Assembly: GCF_022669015.1 (NCBI RefSeq)
Contig: NZ_JAKKSL010000001.1
Location: forward strand, 1,594,059 to 1,658,058
Direction of reading: 5' to 3'
From: Colwellia maritima
Lineage (GTDB): Bacteria; Pseudomonadota; Gammaproteobacteria; Enterobacterales; Alteromonadaceae
DNA length: 64,000 bases
Below, in pieces: positions 10,732 to 20,239 of this stretch. Within the stretch, counting starts at the first letter, position 1; every line of letters starts with the position of its first letter. Made by a program: the position numbers and the translations under genes. The notes under the pieces are model-generated. The model was not told the origin of the DNA. It was given only the letters and a program-made list of their open reading frames with translations, and made no database searches.

Positions 10732-10893
10732 TACCCGTATCCTTAAATAAGTGATCTATTTTAAACGCAGAAAAATTGCCAATTATAAGGCATTTATTTC
10801 AATAACGAGTTGTTCTAATTATTAAATAAATAACGATGTAGAGGGTGGTTTTAGCAAGTAGAAATGATCACATAGATAGTGAAATAGGTATAA
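10731..10893. repeat. 163-bp interspersed palindromic repeat, copy A
   Basis: Reverse complement matches 49236-49398 over the same 163 bases. My ungapped hand alignment gives about 24 mismatches. Ends are ATACC.../...GGTAT-like inverted termini, and the middle holds CATTTATTTCAAT...ATTATTAAATAAAT, able to form a hairpin. No reading frame. It looks like a MITE-like or REP-like non-coding element at the 3' end of an operon. Confidence 0.85.
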
Positions 10894-10947
10894 TGTAGTG
10901 TTGTCACTAAAACTAATTCATTAGCCTTAACTTTTTTGTAATAAAAC

Positions 10948-10963
10948 TGTCACATAAGTGACA
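10948..10963. promoter_or_regulatory. Perfect inverted repeat, candidate operator
   Basis: TGTCAC-ATAA-GTGACA is a perfect dyad of the kind bound by dimeric regulators. It lies about 400 bases upstream of the DUF47/PiT genes. A TGTCA half-site also occurs in Pho boxes, but those are direct repeats, so PhoB is not supported by this site. Confidence 0.4.
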
Positions 10964-11270
10964 TATACTTCTGATCTTTAAAAAATACTTGGCGATTGTG
11001 TGACATTAAACTAACCTTATCTCGGTTTAAGAAGTCTTTAACTGATTGAAAATTAATGTTTAATTTTCCTCTGTTTACTATGGTGAGATGGTTTTGCGAC
11101 TTTAGTCTGCAAAATCAGCAAGGCAAATTTACGCGTTAATAGGCGGCCTATTACAAGTACAAGTGAATTTAACGAAGCAGTTAGTAAAACAGCTATTCTA
11201 GAAAGATTTGTTAATTCGAACTGAGGTTAAACTAGGTGCATTGGTCGTTCTCTAACCTTTTTATAGTAAA

Positions 11271-11306
11271 GATTACCTTCGTTTTGTAGCAAGGATTACC
11301 TTCGTT
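11271..11306. promoter_or_regulatory. Direct repeat with 23-bp period overlapping the phosphate-transporter promoter
   Basis: GATTACCTTCGTT occurs at 11271-11283 and again at 11294-11306. The 23-bp period is about two helical turns, placing both copies on one DNA face. The second copy overlaps the proposed -35. This is a good candidate site for an unidentified regulator. Confidence 0.5.
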
Positions 11307-11324
11307 AAATAAATGCGGTATGAT
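11296..11324 (+). promoter_or_regulatory. Candidate sigma70-type promoter for the DUF47-PiT operon
   Basis: TTACCT (11296-11301), 17-base spacer, TATGAT (11319-11324). The -10 is good and the -35 is weak, which fits an activator-dependent promoter given the overlapping direct repeat. The start codon at 11371 lies about 40 bases downstream of the expected transcription start. Confidence 0.45.
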
Positions 11325-11370
11325 CAGCGACAATTGATTTACGATGAAAATAATAACTGGAAACCAACAT

Positions 11371-12051
11371 ATGGCCAGAAATTCAATTTTGGGTGTTTTT
11401 GCGAAATCTCCCATTAAACCATTAGAGCAACATATCAAATTGGTTGTTAAATGTAGTAATTTACTTATTCCGTTTTTTAGTGCTTGCAGTGAAAATAACT
11501 GGGGCGAGGCAGCTAAGATTCGTCGTAGGTTATCAAAAGTAGAAAAAGATGCCGATAACTTAAAACGCCAACTACGTTTAGAATTACCAGGCGGTCTATT
11601 TATGCCAGTGGATAGAGCCGACTTACTTGAGCTATTATCTAAGCAAGATAAAATTGCCAACAAAGCTAAAGACATTCTTGGTAGAATTTTAGGGCGTAAA
11701 TTAGAAATTCCCGAAACTCTACAGGAACAATTCAACCTCTATTTAGCACGGTGCATTGAAGCAACTGAAAAAGCAGCGGAAGCGATTAATGAGTTAGACG
11801 ATTTATTAGAGACTGGTTTTCGAGGCCGAGAAGTTGAATTGGTTGAAAAGATGATCAATCAACTAGATGAAATAGAGAATGATACGGATCTTATGCAGGT
11901 TGCCTTACGTAAAGATTTATTGGCTATCGAAAAAGATTTAAATCCAATTGATGTTATCTTCTTATATCAAATTTTTGATTGGGTTGGCGATTTAGCTGAT
12001 CTAGCTGAGCGTGTTGGTGCACGTTTAGAAATTCTTTTAGCTAGAAAATAG
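11371..12051 (+). CDS. DUF47 / TIGR00153 family PhoU-like protein (YkaA)
   Basis: 226-aa, all-helical, cytoplasmic PhoU-like protein that commonly accompanies PiT transporters and is thought to modulate them. I choose the ATG at 11371 (MARNSILGVFAKSPIKPLE) because family members begin with this segment and a GGA lies upstream; an in-frame ATG at 11344 would add nine residues. Charged heptad-rich helices run throughout (for example KVEKDADNLKRQLR, and EIENDTDLMQVALRKDLL). The stop lies 10 bases before pit, so the two genes form an operon. Confidence 0.85.
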   Translation: MARNSILGVFAKSPIKPLEQHIKLVVKCSNLLIPFFSACSENNWGEAAKIRRRLSKVEKDADNLKRQLRLELPGGLFMPVDRADLLELLSKQDKIANKAKDILGRILGRKLEIPETLQEQFNLYLARCIEATEKAAEAINELDDLLETGFRGREVELVEKMINQLDEIENDTDLMQVALRKDLLAIEKDLNPIDVIFLYQIFDWVGDLADLAERVGARLEILLARK

Positions 12052-12061
12052 GGTTTAACTG

Positions 12062-13327
12062 ATGGATATTTTACTTAATTCAGGCACGACTCTAGTTATG
12101 ATCGCGGCTGTTGTTGGCTTGTTTATGGCGTGGGGTATTGGGGCTAACGATGTCGCCAATGCTATGGGTACTTCTGTTGGTTCTAAAGCTTTGTCTATCA
12201 AGCAAGCTATTATTATCGCCATGGTTTTTGAATTTGCGGGTGCTTACTTAGCGGGTGGTGAAGTTACTTCGACTATTCGTAAAGGAATAATTGATGCCAG
12301 TTTTTTTGTTGATTCACCAGAATTACTCGTTTTTGGTATGATTTCAGCCTTATTTGCGGCGGCCACCTGGTTACTTATTGCCTCTGCACTGGGTTGGCCT
12401 GTATCAACCACACATTCTATTGTTGGTGCTATCGTAGGTTTTGCTGCAATGGGCGTAAGTGTTGATGCGGTTACTTGGTCAAAAGTTGGTGGGATTGTTG
12501 GTATTTGGATTATAACGCCATTGATTTCTGGGGTTATTGCATTTCTTATTTTTAACAGTGCTCAGAAACTGATTTTTGATACGGAAAAACCGTTACAACA
12601 AGCAAAACGGCGGGTGCCATTGTACATGTTTTTGGCGGGTTTCGTTTTAGCGCTAGTGACAATCAAAAAAGGTTTAAAGCATATAGATTTACATATTGGT
12701 AACGCAGATAGCTTTATATATGCCGCAATTACAGCCATTATTGTTGCGCTAATAGGTAAGTTTTTTATTAGCCGTATTAACTTTGATGAAACAGCAGCCC
12801 TTAAAACTCATTATGCTAATGTTGAAAAAGTATTTGCCATTTTAATGATAGTTACCGCTTGTTGTATGGCATTCGCACATGGTTCAAATGATGTAGCCAA
12901 TGCTATTGGACCATTAGCTGCCGTGGTAAGTATTGTTGATAATGGTGGTCAAATTGCTGCTAAATCTACAATAGCTTGGTGGATTTTACCACTAGGTGGG
13001 TTTGGTATTGTTCTTGGTCTTGCTATCTTCGGTCATAAAGTTATAGCAACGATAGGGCAAGGTATAACACATTTAACGCCAAGTCGTGGTTTTGCGGCGG
13101 AATTAGCAGCGGCATGTACTGTGGTTATTGCATCTGGTGCGGGGTTACCTATTTCAACTACTCAAACTTTGGTTGGAGCAGTATTAGGTGTGGGAATGGC
13201 TCGTGGAATTGCGGCTATTAACTTAGGTGTGGTACGAAATATTGTTGTGTCTTGGGTAATTACCTTACCGGTAGGAGCTGGCCTGTCTATCCTATTCTTC
13301 TGGTTGATGAAAAGTATATTTGTTTAG
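12062..13327 (+). CDS. pit: PiT-family low-affinity inorganic phosphate transporter
   Basis: 421-aa inner-membrane transporter of the PiT (Pfam PHO4) family. Two internally repeated signature segments are visible: GANDVANAMGTSVGSKAL near the N-terminus and HGSNDVANAIGPLAAV in the C-terminal half. Each is followed by a PVSTTHS- or PISTTQT-type segment. About 10-11 hydrophobic helices surround a short central loop. It is co-transcribed with the DUF47 gene and ends in a strong terminator. It is shorter than E. coli PitA, as usual for the DUF47-associated group. Frame intact. Confidence 0.93.
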   Translation: MDILLNSGTTLVMIAAVVGLFMAWGIGANDVANAMGTSVGSKALSIKQAIIIAMVFEFAGAYLAGGEVTSTIRKGIIDASFFVDSPELLVFGMISALFAAATWLLIASALGWPVSTTHSIVGAIVGFAAMGVSVDAVTWSKVGGIVGIWIITPLISGVIAFLIFNSAQKLIFDTEKPLQQAKRRVPLYMFLAGFVLALVTIKKGLKHIDLHIGNADSFIYAAITAIIVALIGKFFISRINFDETAALKTHYANVEKVFAILMIVTACCMAFAHGSNDVANAIGPLAAVVSIVDNGGQIAAKSTIAWWILPLGGFGIVLGLAIFGHKVIATIGQGITHLTPSRGFAAELAAACTVVIASGAGLPISTTQTLVGAVLGVGMARGIAAINLGVVRNIVVSWVITLPVGAGLSILFFWLMKSIFV

Positions 13328-13350
13328 TGATAGCTGAAACAACCAATAAA

Positions 13351-13386
13351 AAATCCTCAACTTTATAGTAAGTTGAGGATTTTTTT
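13351..13386. terminator. Bidirectional intrinsic terminator between pit and ruvX
   Basis: Perfect 13-bp stem AAATCCTCAACTT / AAGTTGAGGATTT with a 6-base loop, flanked by T-runs on both strands. It sits between convergent genes. Confidence 0.92.
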
Positions 13387-13462
13387 GTTTAGAGCCTTGT
13401 GTGTTTTTATCGATATACGATATAGGGTTATATACAATTTTTATCAATGATACCGATAGCTT

Positions 13463-13909
13463 TTACTGATATTGCTGTTCAAAGTAACTTTCAATAATAA
13501 GCCTTGCCGATTCTGCATCAATATTGTCTTTTTTTAAATTTTTATAACCACCACGTGAAAATAACTGCTCTTTAGCATCAGCGGTAGTTAATCTTTCATC
13601 TTGAAATTCAACTTTTAAACCAAAACGTCCGGCAATGCGATTACCAAATTTTTTTGCATCCTTGGTTAGTTGTTGTTCTGTTCCATCCATGTTGAGTGGT
13701 AGACCCACGACAATAAGGTCTGGTTGCCATTCACTTATAAAATTTGTGAGTGTATCCCAATGAGGGATGCCATCAATGGCCTTAATTGAACCCAAAGGGG
13801 AGGCACTGCCAGTGATCTCTTGTCCGACCGCAACACCAATATACTTTTTGCCAAAATCAAAGCCAAGAATAGTGCGTTGACCTGCTTTTTTAGCTGTTTT
13901 ATTCGTCAT
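13463..13909 (-). CDS. ruvX: YqgF/RuvX family putative Holliday junction resolvase / pre-16S rRNA nuclease
   Basis: 148-aa RNase H-fold protein. [15 protein letters not shown] at the N-terminus carries the first catalytic Asp, [10 protein letters not shown] follows the second strand, and [10 protein letters not shown] and [13 protein letters not shown] complete the active site. Family members process the 5' end of pre-16S rRNA. It lies downstream of yqgE, a very conserved gammaproteobacterial pairing. Frame intact. Confidence 0.93.
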   Translation of the reverse strand: MTNKTAKKAGQRTILGFDFGKKYIGVAVGQEITGSASPLGSIKAIDGIPHWDTLTNFISEWQPDLIVVGLPLNMDGTEQQLTKDAKKFGNRIAGRFGLKVEFQDERLTTADAKEQLFSRGGYKNLKKDNIDAESARLIIESYFEQQYQ

Positions 13910-13982
13910 TTATATTACCCAAGAGTACGGTTGTGAGTGTTGTGGTCAGATAATTTAACGTACTTCACAACCGAAAATTCGG

Positions 13983-14621
13983 TTATGCATGCCCAATGTC
14001 TGTGGATAAGTGGGCGATATCTATACCGAGTTTTTTTGTTGCTTTCTGCCACCGCTGCTCAATAGGGGTGTTGAATAAAATATCACTATCAGCATCAATG
14101 GTTAACCAAGAATTTGCATGTAATTCTGCCTCTAACTGCCCCGGTCCCCAACCAACATAACCCAGTGTAACCATAAATTGTTCAGGAGCTTTTTCGGTAC
14201 CTAACGCCATAAGAATATCCTTTGATGTTGTGATCATTATATCATCACTTAGCGCTAAAGAGCTTTGCCATCCGGGTTGTGTTCGATGTAATACGAAACC
14301 ACGATTTTGAGAAATAGGGCCGCCGGAAAGAACCAATTGCTCTAAACTATTATCTAATAAGCTTTCTTTGGTTTCACTTTCAACTTCTGCTAAAAGTGCT
14401 TGATCGGTAGGTTCAGATTCATCGGCTACGTTTTTTTCTTCTTGATCATTATGTTCAATTTGTTTTAGTAAGTCATGCAAGGTGATATTAACAGGCATAT
14501 TGATAATTAAGCCCATAGCGCCTTCATCATTATGTTCACAAATGTAAGTTACTGTTTTATTGAAATAATCATCGCTTAATGATGGCATAGCAATTAAAAA
14601 TTGGTTCTCTAAACTTTTCAT
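13983..14621 (-). CDS. yqgE: UPF0301/DUF179 family protein YqgE
   Basis: 212-aa protein of unknown biochemical role, recognised by NQFLIAMPSLSDDYFNKTVTYICEHNDEG, GLIINMP, LSGGPISQNRGFVLH and GYVGWGPGQLEAE. An acidic insertion (about residues 55-90) is longer than in E. coli. It sits in the standard order gshB-yqgE-ruvX and is probably co-transcribed with both. Confidence 0.93.
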   Translation of the reverse strand: MKSLENQFLIAMPSLSDDYFNKTVTYICEHNDEGAMGLIINMPVNITLHDLLKQIEHNDQEEKNVADESEPTDQALLAEVESETKESLLDNSLEQLVLSGGPISQNRGFVLHRTQPGWQSSLALSDDIMITTSKDILMALGTEKAPEQFMVTLGYVGWGPGQLEAELHANSWLTIDADSDILFNTPIEQRWQKATKKLGIDIAHLSTDIGHA

Positions 14622-14660
14622 TTATTTACCTTCTGCTAGGTTACTTTACATTCAGATAAT

Positions 14661-15632
14661 TCACTTGTTATTTATATTTTCTTCAATTGCATCCATTAAT
14701 TTTCCGCTGATATTAATTGGATAGGCAGCTTCAATTTCACGTATACAAGTAGGGCTAGTAACGTTAATCTCAGTCACTTTATCACCAATAATATCTAAAC
14801 CGACAAAGAATAAACCTCGTTTTTTAAGTTCAGGCGCGATTGTTTCTGCAATTAGTTTATCGGTTGGGCTTAACGGGCGAGCTACACCTCGACCACCTGC
14901 GGCCAAATTACCACGAGTTTCTCCTTGTCTTGGGATACGTGCCAAGCAATATGGCATTGGCTCGCCATTGACAATCAAAATTCGTTTGTCGCCATCAATA
15001 ATTTCAGGCATGTACTCTTGTACCATGGCATACTGTTGACCGTGATTCGTTAGGGTTTCTATAATCACACCAACATTTACATCATCTTCTTTAATACGGA
15101 AAATAGAAGAGCCACCCATACCATCAAGTGGTTTGATAATAATGTCTTTTAATTCTTGATGAAATGCACGAATTTGCACATCATTTCTTGTTACTAACGT
15201 ACGAGGAGTTAAGTCAGCAAACCATGCAGTAAATAGTTTTTCGTTACAATCACGCAAGCTTTGTGGTTTATTAACAATCAGGGTACCTTCAACTTCTGCA
15301 CGTTCAAGTATATAAGTGGCATATATGTATTCGGTATCAAAAGGTGGATCTTTACGCATCAGAATAGCATCAAGTTCATTGAGCGCTATATCTTGTTGAT
15401 CAGATAATTCATACCAATGCTTTGTATCATCAAATACTTTTATTTTTTGAGTACTCGCACGTGCTTGACCACGGTCAAGATATAAATCTTGCATTTCCAT
15501 GTAATAGATTTCATATCTGCGGCTTTGAGCCTCTAACATCATTGCCATGGAAGAATCTTTAGCAACTTTAACCTTACTTATAGGATCCATTACGATGCCG
15601 AGTTTGATGGTTTTTGCTTGAGCTATTGTCAT
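14661..15632 (-). CDS. gshB: Glutathione synthetase
   Basis: 323-aa ATP-grasp enzyme joining gamma-glutamylcysteine and glycine. Visible features are KLGIVMDPISKVKVAKDSS at the N-terminus, MRKDPPFDTEYIYATYIL, KPLDGMGGSSIFR for the ATP-grasp glycine loop, VQEYMPEI, and EINVTSPTCIREIE at the C-terminus. Length matches the family. The window also carries ovothiol synthesis (ovoA), so the cell probably makes two low-molecular-weight thiols. Confidence 0.96.
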   Translation of the reverse strand: MTIAQAKTIKLGIVMDPISKVKVAKDSSMAMMLEAQSRRYEIYYMEMQDLYLDRGQARASTQKIKVFDDTKHWYELSDQQDIALNELDAILMRKDPPFDTEYIYATYILERAEVEGTLIVNKPQSLRDCNEKLFTAWFADLTPRTLVTRNDVQIRAFHQELKDIIIKPLDGMGGSSIFRIKEDDVNVGVIIETLTNHGQQYAMVQEYMPEIIDGDKRILIVNGEPMPYCLARIPRQGETRGNLAAGGRGVARPLSPTDKLIAETIAPELKKRGLFFVGLDIIGDKVTEINVTSPTCIREIEAAYPINISGKLMDAIEENINNK

Positions 15633-15764
15633 TTTATATCCTATCGTTGAATTGTGTAGCCTTGTCTGTGCACTAGGTTTGCTTTAAATACAAGGTCAAA
15701 GCCATTGGTGTTAATCAATGGTTATTGTAATCATGTAGTTAAGTCGACAAGCAGTAAAATTAAG

Positions 15765-16511
15765 TTATGCTAAGTCGCCAAAACGACATTGTAATGCTGT
15801 AATTGCGGTCAGTGCTGCAGTTTCTGTTCTTAAAACTCTTGGTCCGAGTAACACATCTTGAAAATTGGCTTGGTTTGCTTGATTGATTTCATCATCATTT
15901 AAGCCCCCTTCTGAGCCAATGAGTAATCTAACGCGTTTTTCTTTTTCAGAGGTTAATAGTGGCAAGGTCATAATAGAATGCTGAGCTTTTGGGTGTAAAT
16001 TCAGCTTCAATGCCTTAGTTTCTTGTGCTAACCATGCTTGTAATTGCATCGGTTGAGCAACCTCTGGCACAATACAGCGACCACTTTGTTCACAAGCACT
16101 GATAACAATTTTTTGCCATTGTTCATGTTTTTTTGCTAAGCGCTCAGCAGATAATTTTACTCCGCAACGCTCTGTAAATAGAGGTGTTATTTTATTAACG
16201 CCTAACTCTACTGATTTTTGCAAAGTGAAATCCATGCGATCACCACGTGAAATTCCCTGACCTAAATGAATATTAACCGGGGATTCATTGTCGATAAGCG
16301 TTTGGCTTAATATTTCGACACAAGCATGTTTCTTTTTAACTTCTATCAATTTAGCCGTATATTGTGCGGCTTCTGTGCCATTAAAAAGCGCAATATTTTC
16401 GCCTTCTACTAACCGTAAAACTCTTACAATGTGACCAAAGGCATCATCAGATAATTTCAATGTTTCATGTAAAGTAAACTGACTATTTTGATAAATACGG
16501 GTTTTGGGCAT
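15765..16511 (-). CDS. rsmE: 16S rRNA m3U1498 methyltransferase
   Basis: SPOUT-class methyltransferase of about 248 aa. I choose the ATG at 16511 (MPKTRIYQNSQF); a TTG seven codons upstream is less likely. The PUA-like N-terminus includes HIVRVLRLVEGENIALFNG. The knotted SAM-binding C-terminus has RLLIGSEGGLNDDEI and LGPRVLRTETAALTAI. First gene of the rsmE-gshB-yqgE-ruvX run. Confidence 0.94.
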   Translation of the reverse strand: MPKTRIYQNSQFTLHETLKLSDDAFGHIVRVLRLVEGENIALFNGTEAAQYTAKLIEVKKKHACVEILSQTLIDNESPVNIHLGQGISRGDRMDFTLQKSVELGVNKITPLFTERCGVKLSAERLAKKHEQWQKIVISACEQSGRCIVPEVAQPMQLQAWLAQETKALKLNLHPKAQHSIMTLPLLTSEKEKRVRLLIGSEGGLNDDEINQANQANFQDVLLGPRVLRTETAALTAITALQCRFGDLA

Positions 16512-16739
16512 GTTCTTAATATTAACTATCAATTTGTTTGGATAGTTAAAAGATAAGGGCGCAAGCAGTAAAAAACAATGCCGACATGAAACTATTTAGT
16601 TATTCTTGTTTTACTTATTTTAGTCTTTTTACTCATCTTATATATGACATGAAATATGATATGAAAAATATTAACATTAACAATTGATGGTGGCATATTA
16701 GTGCTATATGCGATTTTTTTTATCTACTTTAGTTTAAAT

Positions 16740-17913
16740 TTAATTAACAGGCATTAATCGATAAATTCCTTGTCCGTCAACAGCAATGTATATATAACCA
16801 TCGGGTCCTTGTTTAATGTTTCTGACTCGAGTCAGTCCATCTTTCACTATTTCTTCTTTGACAACTTTATTACCGTTGAGTGTTAACATCACCACATAGC
16901 CAAACTTTAATGAACCAACAAGTAAATTTCCTTGCCATTGAGGATATTTATCACTGGTAACAAAGGTCATGCCTGAAGGCGCAATGGAAGGATCCCAGTA
17001 CCAAAGGGGTTGCTCTAGACCTTCTTTCTTTGTTAAATCAGTCAATGAGGTACCATTGTAATTAATGCCGTAGCTAATTGTTGGCCGGACCATAATTTTT
17101 ACCTTTAGCAATGATGTTAACTTCATCGCCACCGCGAGGTCCATGTTCATGGGTCCAAATATCGTTAGTGATAGGATGCTTAGCCATACCTTGTGGGTTG
17201 CGATGACCATAAGAGTAAATGGCTTTTTTAGCTAGTTTGTTTAAGAAAAACGGATTGTCTTTAGGAATACGTCCATCATCATGTAATCGGTATATTTTAC
17301 CTGCGTCGCGGTTAATATTTTGCGGGTTAATATCACGTTGACCTCTGTCGCCAATTGAAAAATACAAATAGCCTTGGTTATCAAACGCTAATCTACTGCC
17401 AAAATGAACCCCTTTGCTGCCATACGCCTGGGCTATATATATGTCTTCTAGAGAAGTTAATGTCATATTATGCAATTTTGCGCGCATAATCGCGGTACTT
17501 TTATTTCCTTTATCCTTAGCTTTGGTATAAGAAAAATATAACCAACCGTTGTTTGCATAATCGGGGTGTACCGCAATATCGAGCAAACCACCTTGGCCCC
17601 CCAATTTTATTTTAGGTAACCCCTCTATTTTTTTGACAATTTTTTCTGAAATTTTACCTATGCCTTTATTATCAGCAATTAATTCTTGCTTAACTAGACG
17701 CAATTCACCATCGCGATCGGTAAACAGCATATCGCCATTCGGCAACCAAGCCATACCCCAAGAAATACCTGTATTGGCTATATATAACTGAGGAGTATAG
17801 CTCTGGGCTGATTGGGCTTGTTTTATTTTAGGTGCTACTTGACTGTTAACTGAGCATGAAAAACAGGTAGAGCCTAATAGCATTGGTAAAAGTATTTTAC
17901 GTAACAATGACAT
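16740..17913 (-). CDS. PQQ-type soluble aldose sugar dehydrogenase, YliI/Asd-like (one frameshift)
   Basis: Six-bladed beta-propeller quinoprotein, predicted periplasmic. A hydrophobic signal segment (LLRKILLPMLLGSTCFSC) starts the protein. GISWGMAWLPNGDMLFTDRDG, the GGQGGLLDIAVHPDY loop, HFGSRLAFDNQGYLYFSIGDRG and HRNPQGMAKHP are typical of the family. The frame breaks at 17085-17088, where CCGG stands in place of the conserved Trp codon in GKNYGWP; it continues as PTISYGINYNGTSL to 16740, about 390 aa. Whether the host makes PQQ is not visible here. Not obviously co-transcribed with ovoA. Confidence 0.82.
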
Positions 17914-18063
17914 TGTAAACCTGCATATATTAGGGAAGCTCTATCAATAATAGCTAATATATAGGTAATGTAAAATGAAAATGGAACCTAAGCATAACTA
18001 ACCTCGGCTTAATAAATGTTGTTCTAGCAGCTATTTTTATTAACTAATGATTTTAGTTTGTGA

Positions 18064-20239
18064 TTAGGAACTAAAAACAAAATTATCTACCATGGTTTTA
18101 TTTTTCAGCCGTGTAAATTTTACTTTGAAGTAAATATCATCAATTTTTTTCCATACTGTTACGTCAATTAATGTTGATATAGTTTGGTGCGAATTGAGCG
18201 TGTTAATCGTCGTCAAGGGCTGTTGGTTAATTAAGGTAAAATGCTCAGTCAATTGATTATGTAAACCATCGAAACCAGTCACATTTTCGCCATTAACTTT
18301 AATACCACCTAGCCAATTTTCTTTTGTTGTGATTGATTCGTCAAAGCAATAGCTGCTAGCAATAACTAACAAGCCTTGTGGAAGTAGGCGTTCGATAATA
18401 TTTGTTAACACTTGTTTAGGCTGATAGCTTTTTTCAAGAACCTGGTCCATTATCACAATGTTATATCCGGTAAACTTTTGTTTTAAGTTACTGGCATCGC
18501 CTTGGCTGAATAAGATGTTATTACCACGGCCAGACAAATTAAGTTCGTGCAGTGACAGATGATGAAAATCGACTATATCCCCCTCGTTAATGGTGGTGTA
18601 ACGTACTGTTTCTTGTTGTTGTAACTTTACGGCATGCTGTATTGTTTGCGCAGAAAAATCAATAGCATCAATATATTCAAAGTAAGGCGCTAGTTCAAAA
18701 GCAACTCGGCCAACGCCACAGCCCAAGTTTAGTAACTTGTTTTTTGACGTATTGTTTTTAATAGTAGCTGTATTAATTAAAGACACCAATTCTGCAATAT
18801 ATTGAGTTTTAGGGTTGTATTCTTGCGCTATTTTCTGACAAATTTCAGTGGATGTTTCATAAGGGTTAATCTCGGTTACAGGGGCTTCTTTGGTTTTTGA
18901 AATGACATAACGAAAACCCGCATGTTGATAGAAATGACGTCTAAATGCGTACCTTGATGATTTTATAGCTTCATTACCCGTTGAGATCCAAGAGCCGCCT
19001 TTAATTAGATTATGTTTACCGTCAAACGTGGGTGTTGAAAAATCATCATATAATGGGTGCACATTAAAATGATTAAAGCCATCAATGGTTGATTCAGTCC
19101 ATTGCCATACATTCCCTATAATATCGTAAATGCCTTGGTGCTCAAATTTATCAATAGGACAAGAAGAGGCAAAGTATTCAAGGTTTGTATTGCCAGGGGC
19201 TTCTTGCCATGTAGGCAAGTCTTCTTTTATGGTATCGCGAAGCGTCATCCATTCAGCTTCCGTTGGCAAACGCACATTCTGTTTTGTTGTTATTGCTTTC
19301 CACTGGCAAAAGGCTTTTGCTTCCAAATAATTAATTTCAACGGGCCAGTTAAGCGGTAACGGAATTTCTTCGGTTAAATTCCGCTGTAAATATTTATCGT
19401 TTTGTTTGCGCCAAAAGCACGGCATTAACGCTTTTGTATAGGCTAACCATTGTTGACCTTCTTTCGTCCAATAATCTTGGTTTTGATATCCCCCCGCTTC
19501 AACAAAGGTTAGATACTCTTGATTAGAGACTAAATATTTTGTTACCTGAAAATCATCAACGTCAAGAGTTAGTTCGCCGTACTCGTTATCCCAACCATAG
19601 GTTAAATCGTCATCTTTTTTACCTAATGTGATCAACTTACCTTTAATAGGCATCAATTCATTTGTGGGAGCATTACCTGAATAGGGACAAGGCTGCCATT
19701 GTGCATTAGCTGTTAAGTGTTTCAATTCAAGCATGCGCATAATGACTGAAGAGGTTTCTAAGTGTATGCGTTCATGTTCACAACCCATTAAAATCACCCA
19801 AGCGAGTGAGTTTTGGCTGATCGGCAGTGAAAAATCCATAGAGTCAATCAATTGATTCACTAGGTCATACACTTGAGAACGATAGGTTTTAACTTCTGCA
19901 ACGCTTGGCCAACTGTAATGTTTGCTGTCTAAATCATCGACTCATTTCATCAACACCCACAGCACAAATTGCTTCAAGTGAATGATTAATGCGATGTTTA
20001 ATATATTTACCCAAGATTAATTTATTAATATAAAAAGTAGCAGTGTGACCAAAATAAAAAATTAATGGATGTCTTAAAGGTTCGGGCCGTAAATAATATG
20101 CATTGTCATTATTGATTAGCGCAAATAAACTTTCGTAGGTTTGCCAAGTATTATGAAAATAGTGTTTTATTTCTGCTCTTTTTTCTTCAACAGAAGTCCC
20201 TGTTAGCCAAGGTGTTTTAGCTTGAGTCAAATTATTCAT
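18064..20239 (-). CDS. ovoA: OvoA, 5-histidylcysteine sulfoxide synthase / 4-mercaptohistidine N1-methyltransferase (one frameshift)
   Basis: Iron enzyme that joins cysteine to histidine with oxygen, and whose C-terminal part methylates the imidazole in ovothiol A synthesis. The N-terminal DinB-like part has TGTSVEEKRAEIKHYF, RPEPLRHPLIFYFGHTATFYINKL and, about residues 156-162, H-x3-H-x-E in CEHERIHLETS (iron ligands with the earlier His). The formylglycine-generating-type domain has RLPTEAEW, GNVWQWTES and RYAFRRHFYQHAGFRYV. A methyltransferase follows with LLNLGCGVGRVAFELA (about 505). The frame breaks at 19939-19941, where VGVDEMS-Trp-DD is expected and two bases are missing. About 725 aa when restored. 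The start overlaps the upstream gene by 4 bases. Confidence 0.9.

Larger units (their letters stand above)
10894..11370. other. Long intergenic regulatory region upstream of the DUF47-PiT operon
   Basis: About 480 bases without a gene. It contains a perfect 6-bp inverted repeat (10948-10963), a 13-bp direct repeat (11271-11306) and a candidate promoter (11296-11324), listed separately. I see no convincing small ORF or structural RNA in the rest. Confidence 0.5.

Noticed and set aside
10731..10893. CRISPR or tRNA-like element
   Set aside because: There is one copy per site with internal dyads only; no spacer array, no cloverleaf and no CCA end.
10948..10963. Pho box for the phosphate transporter
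   Set aside because: The site is an inverted repeat about 400 bases upstream, not the spaced direct TGTCA repeat bound by PhoB near a promoter.
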